Positions 48,423-59,024 of a DNA stretch of 64,000 nt are shown here, in pieces. A program made the position numbers and the translations under genes. How positions within the stretch are numbered: the stretch's first letter is position 1; every line of letters begins with the position of its first letter. The notes below the pieces were generated by a model. The model did no database searches, was not told the origin of the DNA, and saw only the letters and a list, made by a program, of their open reading frames with translations. This DNA is from Dryas octopetala (taxonomy: Eukaryota; Streptophyta; Magnoliopsida; Rosales; Rosaceae): NCBI GenBank assembly GCA_963921425.1, contig OY992833.1, positions 1,800,501 to 1,864,500 on the forward strand, given 5' to 3'.

Positions 48423-50303
48423 AGTAGGTATCTACGAAAAAAAATAATAATGGGACGGGCATGGGTTTGGTAGCACAAAATCGAAGGTTGGACCTATGTC
48501 TAGACTTAAGTTGTTGGGGCGTCACTACAGACTTGATGCCCAGTCACAGTAACAACAATTTTTCACTAGAAATGCAAGCATAAATGCTTACCGTGGGAGA
48601 GATGACTTGTCGCCGGAATGGGGGACTAGAGCTGAAATCGCTTCTAACGGGTTGACGGTCCAAAACTGAAATACACAAGCAAGCCCAGTCCTAAGTTTGC
48701 GGCTCGAATAAAGTTGCGCTAAAACACATGCATCGTACGGAACGACATGATGTTAAAACAGGGAGGTCACTTACTTTGTGTCTTTGTGCTTTACACGACG
48801 GGAGGTTGAACTTTGCGAAGCGCTGACGCGTGTTCAGAAAGTTTTTAACCTGACTGTGTCTCTCCCTGCAATGGGGAAGAACAGATACGTGAGTCTCTGC
48901 AATGCACAATTAAAACCCATAGGTTGGTTTAAATATATATATATATATATAAATATATAAAGTCTCAGCCTCGACATGGCTGAGGCTAAGGCTAAAAATC
49001 TCTCTCTTGCTGTTACTATTATCTCCATGTAACGTCTAGATCAACGAAACCTGGAGGTTTTGAGTCACTACCAAAGTAAGGGAGAAAGAGGCTTCAGCCT
49101 CCACATCCACTGCCCAGCACAAACAACCCAACAAAAATGGGCAATAGAAATACAAATAGTTTACCTTGCCAACAGCTTAGACGCAATCGAGCTCACACGC
49201 AATCGAGCTCACACGTGGTTGAGCAATTGCATACTCACTCCCTGAAATGTAAATAAAGGACGTAAAGGTGAGATTTTTCCAAAAAAAAACCACCAACTTC
49301 AGCCACGATAGGGCTGAGGCTAAGGCTAGCATATCTAATGCTGAATATATGCTAGCTTCAAAAAAAAAAAAAAACCAGCTTCAGCCATGGTAAGGCTGAG
49401 GCTGAGGCTGAGGCTAGCTTTACACCACAATTTTTTAACTTTCGCAGGTACCCAATTACACATGCTAGCTTTAACCCTTACTTGATGCCTGTGGATCCTC
49501 CCCTGTGGCTTCAGCCTTCTCTGTGGTTGTTCACTCTTGGTCACAAAGAAGCTTAACTCATGCTTGCTTCCACTGCTGCACGTAAGCTCGAGACGTAACG
49601 ACTAACTTCAGCTTCTGCCTTGCTAAGGCTGAAGCCACAGACAAAATGTGCCTGGGTCTTGTTTCTCTGTGTTGGGAAACACAAAATGGAGATAAGACAA
49701 AGAGCTTTATGGTTTTTAAGCCTCTCTGTCTGAAGTAGATCCTAGAAAGACAAGTCGTGACTGATGGGTTATCTATGGTACCCACTGCATGAAGAAACCA
49801 ACGAACCAATGGTCAATTGGTTGTTTTGTAGCATATAAAGAACAACCCACACACATATCAACTCCAACATAGCCAGCCAATGAAATGGGCTGGGCTTTTC
49901 TTTTTGGTCTATCTACCTCCACATGATGATCATTGTATAAGTGATATATATACCTCCAGTCATGCTTGTGTCTCAGTCCATTACCACAACACGGCGGAAT
50001 TGAAATTCCTTGGTTGTTCATGATTTTGTTTTGGGTCCTCTCTTTGGCCCGGCATTTAGTGCACCAAAGTGGTCTGCGTCTCATGAACTCACAAATAGGA
50101 TTATTTCGCTACCATTCATTTTGTTTATACGGTGCACAATTCCCATAGTCATTTCGGTTCTTCTTAATTGTGGACTTGGGGGACTAGATAGGGATGAAAG
50201 GGTGACTTTACACCGCTAGAATTTTGCTCGGAGAAATAAAATTAAAAATTTATTAAGTCCCCAACCAAGAAGTACCTTTTGGCCTGGGAACTTAGGGGAC
50301 TTC
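48423..50303. other. Noncoding 3' region of the Tat element
   Basis: No supported coding region. Between about 48960 and 49420 the motif GGCTGAGGCTAAGGCT recurs in both orientations, next to two A-runs. A purine-rich tract AACTTAGGGGACTT lies directly before the 3' LTR. Confidence 0.6.
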
Positions 50304-51294
50304 TGTTGATATTGATCCAGCAAAATTACGCGTGGTAAAAATGGAAGTGATGACACGGGTTAAGAAAAGAAGTCCAAGAGACTATAAACGTGTTCATAGG
50401 CCTGAAAGGTCTAGTGAATGGGGTGAGGCCCAAGAATGGACTCGAGACCCAGGGACCAAGGCCTAACTGTGGGCTTGGCGACCAATGGGCCAAGGCCAAT
50501 GAGGCTAGGTGATCCAAAGAAGCGAGGTTAGACTAACCTCGGCTTACGACACGGGTTAGTAGCCTGTGATGGACCATGGATTAGCCCCTATGGATATGAA
50601 CACTCGATATCATGGAAGCGCAAGGCCTGGATGGGCTTTGGTGCGGTGAACGTGCGAGGCCAAGGATAGCTTAGCCTTGGCACTCAAGGAAGGCCCAAGC
50701 CTCAATGATCTAGGCTCAAGGCTTCGTTTTAAGGGGAATCTCATAGGCCCACGCTCCAAGGGATGCCTTGGGAAAGGGGGGTACTCTAGAGATGGCCCGG
50801 TACTAGTGTTGGCCCAAGATGACACTTGGAGACTCATAGAGTCCCAGGTGGTGAGATTCGCAGGCAATTAGGGTAGAGTAGATAGGCTTCTTGGTGAGAA
50901 GGCCTAGCTCGCGCAAGAGATAGCTTAGGAGGAGGCGTGTTCTACTTGAACAAGGAATCATGACCCTATCCTAAGTTAACTTAGGCGGCAAACTATCATG
51001 AATCCTAATTAAACAATGACTAGAAGACCTCGGTCAGAATCACTATAAAGAGGGTACCCTAGCCCTCAGGTATGACATGCAATCCTAACTCTCTAGAATA
51101 CTCTGAAACAAGGTGTGTTTATTGACTTGAGCATCTGAGGGTCCTTGGCCGGTACCACACCGGTGCCCCCCTTACGCTTAGTGTTCTCAGTCCTAGTGTG
51201 CAGGGGAGAAGGAGAGTGACATAGTGCTCGATATAGGCCTTGACGTGGAGGTCAGAGGCTGAGTTGATCGCGTGACGAATTTTGCGCATCAACA
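50304..51294 (+). repeat. 3' LTR of the Tat element
   Basis: 991 bp, same text as the 5' LTR with scattered differences, ending GCGCATCAACA. Confidence 0.92.
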
Positions 51295-51690
51295 ATAGAA
51301 GCCAAAGGCCTTAGCCGGCGCCCATTCACTTTTTGTTCAACAGACTTCTATGATCAGTCATTTTGACTTTCATTGCTACAAATTATTTGAAAATCTTCTC
51401 CATCTTCTCTAAGTACATGCTTTTCTTATTTTTATCCCAACTTTAAAATAATATGCCACATAAGACTAAATTAAAACTATTTATTACATAATATGCCACT
51501 ATAGTTAAGAAAAGAGCAAGAACCATATTCACACCCACCAAAATCCTTGGAAAGCAAGAGCCTTCTCTCAATTCGAGCATCCCCTAGTTTGCTTCCAGTG
51601 AAAACTTCCAAGAAAATGTAGTCTTTGAAAGAAATCTATTTTAGGAAAAGATATTAATTCTTGCTTAATGAATGACAATTAGACAACTAA
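51295..51690. other. Spacer between Tat element and LINE
   Basis: Nothing recognised. AAGGCCTTA at 51305-51313 also occurs just behind the LINE tail (54086-54094), so this stretch may belong to the LINE insertion event. Confidence 0.35.
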
Positions 51691-54080
51691 CCTTTCATAC
51701 GCAATGGGTGGAATGGACTTTTCTCGAAGCAATGATATGTTACAATTGGGTTTTGACGAACAATGGGCGGCAAAGATCATGGATTGTATTTCTACTATAT
51801 GCTTCTCTATCTGATGGCGAGGAGCCCCGCTTGGGCAAATAACACCAAAACGGGGGTTGCGGCAAGGGAGCCCCTTGTATCTGTATCCTTTCCTTTTATG
51901 TGGGGAGGGCTTTAGTGCTTTGCTACATGCGGCTGAGCAACAAGAGGTGATTCAAGGTGTTTGTGTGGGTTTTCATGCTCCGCCTATCACCCATCTCTTT
52001 TATACGGATGAGAGGTTACTATTTTAGAAGCCACCATGAAAACTGCCTGGGAGATCAAGAAAATTTTGTAGATTTATGAGCAAGTATCGGGTCAGGTGGT
52101 CACTTTTACCAAATCAACAGTTTGTTTCAACAAGAACACTGAGCATCTCATCCGCACCCTCACTTTGTAGGTCCTTGGGGTGCCGGTGGTTGCTTGCCAC
52201 AAAAAATACTTGGGCTACCTATTGTGGTGGGAAAGGAGAAGAAAAAATTATTTCAGTCTATAAAGGATCATGTGTGGCGACGGGTGAACGGATGGGTGGA
52301 AAAACTGTTGTCGAGGGCGGGAAAAAAGATTCTTTTGAAGGTTGTTGTGCAAGCCATCCCAAAGTATTATTTGAGTATGTTTTGTATGCCCAAGGCCACA
52401 TGTCATGAGCTAACCTCCATGGCCAGCCATTTTTGGTGGGGAAAAGCAAAAAATGGCAAGGGCATGCACTGGTTGAAATGGGAGAAATTATGCAAGTCTA
52501 AGTTTGACGGGGGGCTTGGGTTTCGTGATTTGCAATGTTTTAACAGGGCCCTCCTCGCAAAGCATGGCTAGCGGCTCCTCACCTCCCCTGAATATTTGGT
52601 GAGTCGGGTTGTGGAAGGCAAATATTTCACACTAGATGGTTTTATGCAAGCAAATTTAGGCAATCGTCCATCTCTATTATGGCGATCTTCACTTTGGGCA
52701 CGTGACTTATTGCAAGCGGGGGTTCGATGGAGAGTTGGGAAATGGGAGTCTATCTCTGTTTATAATGATCGGTGGCTTCTGAGCCTTACTTCGTTTTGTG
52801 TTCAATCCTTTCCTACTTTGGATGAAAACGCTCGAGTTTGTGCTCAATTAACCCCAATGGGTACATGGAATTTTACTCTAATTTATTAACACTTTTGGAT
52901 ACAAAAAGTTGATAATATCACAAGTATTCCCTTTGGACGACTTAATCATGTTGACTCCTTAATTTGGCATTATACACAAAATGGCATCTATAGTGTGCGG
53001 AGTGCTTATTTGTTGGCGATGAGTTTAACTACACAGGTGGAAGAGGCATCTAGTTCTACGAGCAATTCTTACAGTGGTTTTTGGAGGAAGCTTTGGAACA
53101 TGTAGGTGCGGGGTAAAATAAAAGTTTTTATGTGGCGTTGTTGTCAAAGTATTATCCCTTGCAATGCTATTTTGTTTCGAAGAAAAATTGCTCCTCAGTT
53201 GGGGTGCCCTCGATGCTGGATGAAGCTGGAGACTGTTTTGCATGCGTTGTGGGAATGCCGAGCAGTGCGTGCGGTGTGGCGGTTCTCCTCCCTTTCTGAA
53301 GTGGTTAGGTGGCCCATAGGCAGAACTTTGATTGATTTTCTCCATTTTACGCAGCAGGCTCTCTCCCAATGCGAACTTGAAACCTTCGCTTTTATCTGCT
53401 GGGGTATTTGGAATCTTCGGAATGATTTTGTTCACAACAATACAATGGAGGAGGCGAATATGTCGTTTGCCTGGTTGGCCCAATACGCGGACGATTTTAG
53501 GACGGCAAATCAATCGTTGTTGCATGGTTCTCTGGCTACGCCAACTTCAGTGGAACGGTGGGAATGCCCGAAGGAAGGTTTTTGGAAGATCAATGTTGGT
53601 AGAGGTAGATCAGGTACCAGTTGACTCCTAGGACTTAGGATGGTCATACGTGACAGTGCTATGGGGCTTGTTCTGGCTACGTCAAAACAGATCCAGGGTG
53701 TTCATACGCCTTGTGTCACCAAGCTTCTGGCAGCTGTGATGGGGTTAACTCTGGCCATGGATCTTGGTCTTACTCTATGTCATTCTGGAAATGGACTGTA
53801 GGGTGTGGTTGGTTGTGTAAATGTTGTTTCTCTATGCATGACGGCGAACGACAACTGGCCTGGTGGAAGATGTGAAGTAGCTGCTTCTTTCTTTTATGGA
53901 TGGATGTTGCCAATTCCATAAGCGGGGATGCAACAAGGTAGCACATGTACTTGCCCAATATGCTTTAACCCATGTTGGGGTTTTACTTTGGACTGTTGTT
54001 TTGCCTACTTGGCTAATTGATGCTATGTATTATGACACTTCTTGATTAATCACATAGCTCTCTTTCAAAAAAAATAAAAA
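51691..54080 (+). mobile_element. L1-type LINE, 5'-truncated and decayed
   Basis: Begins within the reverse transcriptase (LGFDEQWAAKIMDCI, then ITPKRGLRQGSPL near 51.85 kb). It continues with [10 protein letters not shown] (about 52.2 kb), [20 protein letters not shown] (about 52.5 kb), the IYSVRSAY and RGKIKVFMWRC zinc-binding region (about 53.0-53.2 kb) with C...C..ALWEC, and a degraded RNase H part. It ends in an A-rich tail at about 54067-54080. Several stops and frame changes are present. The 5' third of ORF2 and ORF1 are missing. Confidence 0.88.
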
Positions 54081-54175
54081 TACACAAGGCCTTAAATAAA
54101 ATAATACTAATGTAGCAAAATTAACAAATTACTAAATTAATGGTCATAACAGATTGATGACTAGGATTGTTGATT

Positions 54176-54470
54176 AGGATTGTACATTTAGCCTAACTAA
54201 CTCCTCTATCATCTCCCCTCATGTTCATGGGAGGGCCAACCATGAGATTTCCTCTACGAAACAAGAATTGGCCAATATGTAACCCTTTTTTGAAAACATG
54301 TGCCAACTACTCAAAAGTGGAAATAAATTGGAGACATAAGTCTTTATGAGTAACCCTTTCCCAAATGAAATGAAAATCAACTTCTATGTGCTTTGTCCTG
54401 GGGCATGAAAGACTAGATTGGATGACATGACAATGGCAAACAAGCTGTCACAATGGATAATATATAGGAG
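54176..54470 (-). mobile_element. Copia RNase H fragment
   Basis: The minus-strand text contains RTKHIEVDFHFI followed by LCLQFIST and LMV.PP, the conserved end of Ty1/copia RNase H. It is a lone, broken fragment of an LTR element, wedged between two LINEs. Confidence 0.65.
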
Positions 54471-56066
54471 TAGGTAGAAAGAAATGCAGATGGAGTGAAA
54501 CACCTTCTTTGTTTCATCTAGGATCATCTCGCCATCATTGTCATGAATAATCATGTCCAATCCTATGCATGTACAGTTTTTCTAAACATTTATGTCAACT
54601 TTAACCTCATAAAAACCAACCTTAGGGTATGAAGTATTCTGGGAAAACTCGAAAAACAACTGAAAACCTTCCTTCCATTGGTAAGTGTAGTACCTCATTG
54701 AAAACTGAAAGAGTACTTCATATTTCTTTGGCAGCAGGGCACACCCAAATTGCATAAAATATAGTTTCATCACTCCCTCCACAGTATGGCATCTAGGGCT
54801 TGACAACAGAGTCCGCATAAAAAGATTAGATGCACATGGCAACACTTCATGACAAAACCTCTAGAAAAACAGTTTAATCTTTTGTGAAATTTACAAAGCC
54901 CAAATCCCTTTCCGATAGCTCGTATAATGACTCCCCTCTGTACTTCTCTCTCCTTCCTCCCTATCATTAATCATTTTTTCCAAATGGTAGCCACTCTTAA
55001 CACTGTTGGTGCCATCTTTGTGTGGTGCCATACCAAACAGTCCACTCAATGTAGGGAGCCAAGAGGGATGCTGCTAATCATTTCCCCTCCCAAGGCAAGA
55101 AGTGATCATGCAATAATTATACATTCCAGTTTCTCGCCCCTGTGATAAGATCAGCAATTCAGATATCCCTATCCAAGGTTGGTGGTCGGGGATAGTATAT
55201 TCCTTACTTCTCATTTGTTTTACCCACCAAAATCTTGTCACCATCAAATCTCCTTCTGAATGCCTTTCAACATTGAAAACACTCATGTAAAATGTCAATA
55301 TGACTTGAATCACCCCTTTTATTAGGACTTATTTTCCCACTTTCGACAACAATTTCTCCTTTCATCCTTTCAATATATTGTTGCTATATGCAATCTTTCA
55401 TTGTCTTAATCCGCCTTTTCTTTTCCCTCCCAACATTTGTGGGTAAGAGCCTAGAGATTTTTCATGATAGGCCACTATAAGAACACCCACCCGCTGGGAT
55501 ATGATTGTGTTAAACAAAAAATCTATATTGATACAAAAACATATTGCAGATTTATCAGAGTTAATTAACCCTCTGCTCAGAAACTTCCTTATAGATCGAC
55601 CCGACGGATTTCATGAACCGCTCTAACCACCTTTAGAGTTGCATGCAAGAAGAGGATGTTATCTTTCTCGTAAAACAAATGAGAAATGGACGGTCTTGTG
55701 GGTGCCACCCGAACTCCATGGATCAGACCTGACCTCTGTACATGTTGTAACTGCAACTAAAGCTCTCGCTGCATAGCAAGAATAGGTAGGGGATAATGGA
55801 CATCTTTGCCTTAGCCCCCGCTTAGGAACTATATGGCCAAAAGATGATCCACACCATAATACCACAAAAGTGACTACTGTTATGCAGTCCATTATTTTTA
55901 ATATCCACCACCTGTCAAAACCAAGCTTTAACATCATTTCCTTCATAAATACCCACTCAACATGATCATAAGTTTCGGCCATGTCGAGTTTTATTGCCAT
56001 CTTTGGGAAGTCACTAGCTCTGGTATTCTTAATAGCATGGGTGGTTTTGAACGTTATCATCACATT

Positions 56067-57437
56067 TGTTGAGAGAAAGATCCCACGTTGAAAAATGTGA
56101 GGCCTTGCATAATGGCTTATAAGGGTTTTGACTACTTTTCCCATTGCCAATTGATTTTGTGATGGATGCCTAGATTCCTTCATGATATCAAATCCGGATA
56201 TCCACGTATTGTGCCAAACGGCCACACGTACGTGGTTTATAAGGGTTTGGATTACTCCTCTCATTGCCAATTAGTTTTGGGATGGATGCTTAGATTCCTT
56301 CATGGTAAGGATGTCAATTCTCCCCGCCAAACCTGATCCCCATTGGGACCCGCCCCATTAGGGGCGGGTTTGGGGGACAAAGAATAGGGATGGGGATAAT
56401 TATTCCTCGACACGAGTTCGGGTTCGAGGATGCATGGGAATAAGGTCCCCGCTCGGCCCGTCCCCGTCCCCATTTATTATTTTATTATGTATGTAATATA
56501 TATTTATATAATTTTTTGAGTATTCTAATTCTAATTTTACTTTAATATTTTATATAAATGTATTATATATATATTTATACATTATAAATTGTAAATTTAT
56601 ATATAATATAACTACTAGAAAACATAAAAATGAACTGTGCAACATGCATGTAACTATTATACATATATACCATGTATATATGTTTAGTTGTATGTATATA
56701 TTATTTCTATACATTTACTTATTATGCATATATAATAATTTTGAAATTTTAATTTTACTTAATTTTAATTATATCCAATATAAATGGGGAACTCATTCCC
56801 CGTGGGGAATTCAATTCCCCGGAGGGGATGGCCGGGGATGGGGAATCCTCAACGGGGCATGAGGCGGGGATGGGGATGAAAATTTTTCGTGGGGACGGGG
56901 ATGGGGAGGGAAAACTCAGTCTCGCCTTGCCTCGCCCCGTTGCCATCCCTACTTTATGATATTAGAGTAGGTTCACCCACGTGTGATAGGTCGAGTGGCC
57001 ATACGTGCTCCACGTTACCCAATATGAGTATGAGTTGTCCACATGTTGTTCTTGAAGTGACGCCACACGTACGAAGGCGTGTAAGAATGAGGAGTGTTGT
57101 CCCACTTTGGAAAATTATAACCTTACAAAGTGGCTTATAAGGGTCTTAGTCTACATACTCCTCTTATTACCAATTGGTTTTGGGATGGATGCCTAGATTC
57201 CTTCATGGTATTAGAGCAGGCTATCCACGTGTTAGGCCCAATGGCCACACGTGCTCCCACGTCACTCAATATAAATATATTGTCCACGTGTTAGGCTTGA
57301 GTGACACGACACGTGCGGGGGCGTGTTGAGAGAGATCCCACATTGAAAAATGTGAGGTCTTGCATAGTGGCTTATAAATATTTGGGCTACTCCTTCGATT
57401 TTCAATTGATTTTGGGCTGGATTCCTAGATTACTTCA
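56067..57437 (+). mobile_element. Tandem TRIM array (four LTR copies)
   Basis: Short LTRs of about 115 bp starting TGTTGAGAGA and ending GATTCCTTCA occur at 56067-56182, about 56230-56302 (partial), 57080-57205 and 57324-57437. They alternate with about 120-bp internal segments that begin with a Met-tRNA primer-binding-like TGGTATTAGAGCA and carry CCACGTGTTAGGC motifs. The outer ends are flanked by ACATT (56062-56066 and 57438-57442). No coding capacity. This is a miniature LTR element duplicated in tandem, apparently by LTR recombination, and inserted in a LINE. Confidence 0.85.
56306..56951. mobile_element. Non-autonomous hAT element inside the TRIM array
   Basis: Ends TAAGGATGTCAA... / ...TTGCCATCCCTA form imperfect inverted repeats of the hAT type. 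The flanks CTTCATGG (56298-56305) and CTTTATGA (56952-56959) are an 8-bp duplication with two later changes. It splits a TRIM primer-binding site. GC-rich ends surround an AT-rich core. Confidence 0.82.
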
Positions 57438-57596
57438 ACATTATCCAAAATGTCGAGCAGGTACAAAGGTGCTTTGATTTTCTAATATTACCTGAGGTAG
57501 GATTTTCTTCAGTCGATTGGCTAGTGTTTTTGCCACTAATTTGCATACAGTAGTCACTTTCAGTGGCTAAAAAGTTGAGTCTTCATATTATTAATC

Positions 57597-57688
57597 ATGA
57601 TAGTGGTAGTAGTAGTGGCAATGGTGTTGGGGTGTGGAGGCAGTGGCAATGGTGTTGGCAATGAGGGTGGTGGTGGTGATGGTAGTGG
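57597..57688. repeat. Imperfect GGT/GTG simple repeat
   Basis: A run of gtggtagtagtggcaatgg-like triplets between the LINE and the CACTA element. Confidence 0.7.
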
Positions 57689-58698
57689 TACTATAAGAAA
57701 AAAGAGTTTGAGCGACGAACCTCATTCCTCTCCTAAAGTTGATTTTCGTTGCCCAAATTTTTGGGTGACGAAATGTGTTCGTCAAAAGTTTGGTCGCCTA
57801 GTCATGACGTCCAAGACTTTGGGCGGCGAACATGTCAATTTAGTCGCCCAAAGATACCTGGGCAGACGAATTCAGTTCGTCTCCTGAGGTAACTTTGGGC
57901 GACAAACCACATGTTCGTCGCCCAAAGTATTTTTAGGCCACGGAATTGTTCGTCGTCTAAACATACTTTGGGCGACAAAATGATTGTTTCTCTCCCAAAG
58001 CATGTTTAGGCGACGAAATTGTTCGTCGCCTAAACATATTTTGGGCGCCAAAATTAATTGTTCCTCGCCCAAAGCATGTTTAGGCGACGAACATTTCCGT
58101 CGCCTAAACATACTTTGGGAGAGGAACCACAAATTCGTCGCCCAAAGTATGTTTAGGCGACGAACAATTATGTCGCCTAAACATATATATGTTTTTAAAA
58201 CATTATTTTTTATTGAAATTATTTTTTAAAATTTAATATTTAAAAAAAAAAATCTTTATCCAAAAACTATATAACACAAAATTAATAAATTTATATATCA
58301 AAATATTCATACAAAGTAGCAACAATTTAATATTATATGCAAATATAATCGTACAAACGATCACTAATAGCCCTCTAGATCAATAACATCATCGACATTG
58401 GTGGAGGAAACTGTTTCTTTGGGCGAAGAACTCAATCTTTACTTTGGGAGAGGAGCCTAAAATGTCGTCACCCAAAGTATGACCCAATCTTTTTTTTGTC
58501 GCGTAATTTTAGGCGACGAATATTGTGGTCGCCCAAAGTCTTTTGAGGCGACGAAAATTTCATTCGTCACCCAAAGAGGCTTTGGGGGATGGAAATGTTC
58601 GTCGTCCAATACTTCATGGGCTTAGGTGACGAACCCCAATATTCGTCGCCCAAAGTGATGAATTTGTGTTCGTCGCCCAAATAGATATTTCTTGTAGT
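57689..58698. mobile_element. Non-autonomous CACTA element, 1010 bp
   Basis: Begins TACTATAAGAAAAAA (a one-base variant of CACTATAAG) and ends TTTCTTGTAGTG. A 3-bp TGG duplication flanks it (57686-57688 and 58699-58701). Both ends are packed with TTTGGGCGACGAA repeats in both orientations, more than a dozen in the left half, giving strong local hairpins. No transposase. Confidence 0.88.
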
Positions 58699-59024
58699 GT
58701 GGTAGGTGTGCTTTATCTTAGAATTTTGAAAATGACTTTTTTTTTTTTGGTCAATTGGAAATGACATTTATTTAGATGAAATTTAAAGTTTATGTACATA
58801 GAATTTTAAGATTTCCTTATCAATGATACCAAATGAGGGAATTGCACAGCTTGTCATTTCTTAAATTGTTAAGTTTAATTTTCCCATCGAAATAAGAATA
58901 AAGATCCATATATATCAAGATGAAGATACGTATTGCGAATATATATAGAATTAGATTCACTAATGTTGCAAATAAGTTGACACATATAAACACATCAACA
59001 TACAGAAACTCATAAAGAGCTCAA
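58699..59024. other. 3' flank of the F-box gene
   Basis: AT-rich spacer that should contain the 3' UTR and poly(A) site of the F-box gene. No other feature seen. Confidence 0.4.

Larger units (their letters stand above)
39301..51294 (+). mobile_element. Ty3/gypsy Tat-lineage LTR element, near full length, broken
   Basis: About 12.0 kb, with LTRs of about 1 kb at both ends that begin TGTTGAT and end ATCAACA. Domain order is gag, protease, reverse transcriptase, RNase H, a second archaeal-type RNase H, integrase, then an antisense gene before the 3' LTR. The second RNase H and the antisense gene mark the Tat lineage. The coding part has about four breaks, so it is not intact. The LTRs differ at roughly 2-3 percent of aligned sites, suggesting one to two million years. 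It is flanked by the repeat ATAGAAGC (39293-39300 and 51295-51302). Confidence 0.93.
54560..57596 (-). mobile_element. Decayed L1-type LINE interrupted by a TRIM array
   Basis: On the minus strand the reverse transcriptase starts near 57.58 kb (LVAKTLANRLKKILP, then NQSTFVPAR). It is interrupted by the TRIM array at 56067-57437 and resumes at 56061 with NVMITFKTTHAIKNTRASDF, AIKLDMAETYDHVEW and PKRGLRQRCPLSPTYS. The zinc-binding region (CKFHKRLNCFSRG) follows near 54.9 kb. It has many stops and frame changes and is older than its neighbours. Confidence 0.82.

Noticed and set aside
55659-56270. A 203-codon frame that could be taken for a host gene
   Set aside because: Its centre is LINE reverse transcriptase text (KLDMAETYDHVEW, PKRGLRQ) and its N-terminal part is TRIM LTR sequence read through, so it is a chance fusion of two dead elements.
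57700-58190. Regularly spaced short repeats resembling a CRISPR-like array
   Set aside because: The repeats alternate in orientation, spacers are of uneven length, and the array is bounded by CACTA termini with a TGG duplication. It is the subterminal repeat array of a transposon in a plant genome.
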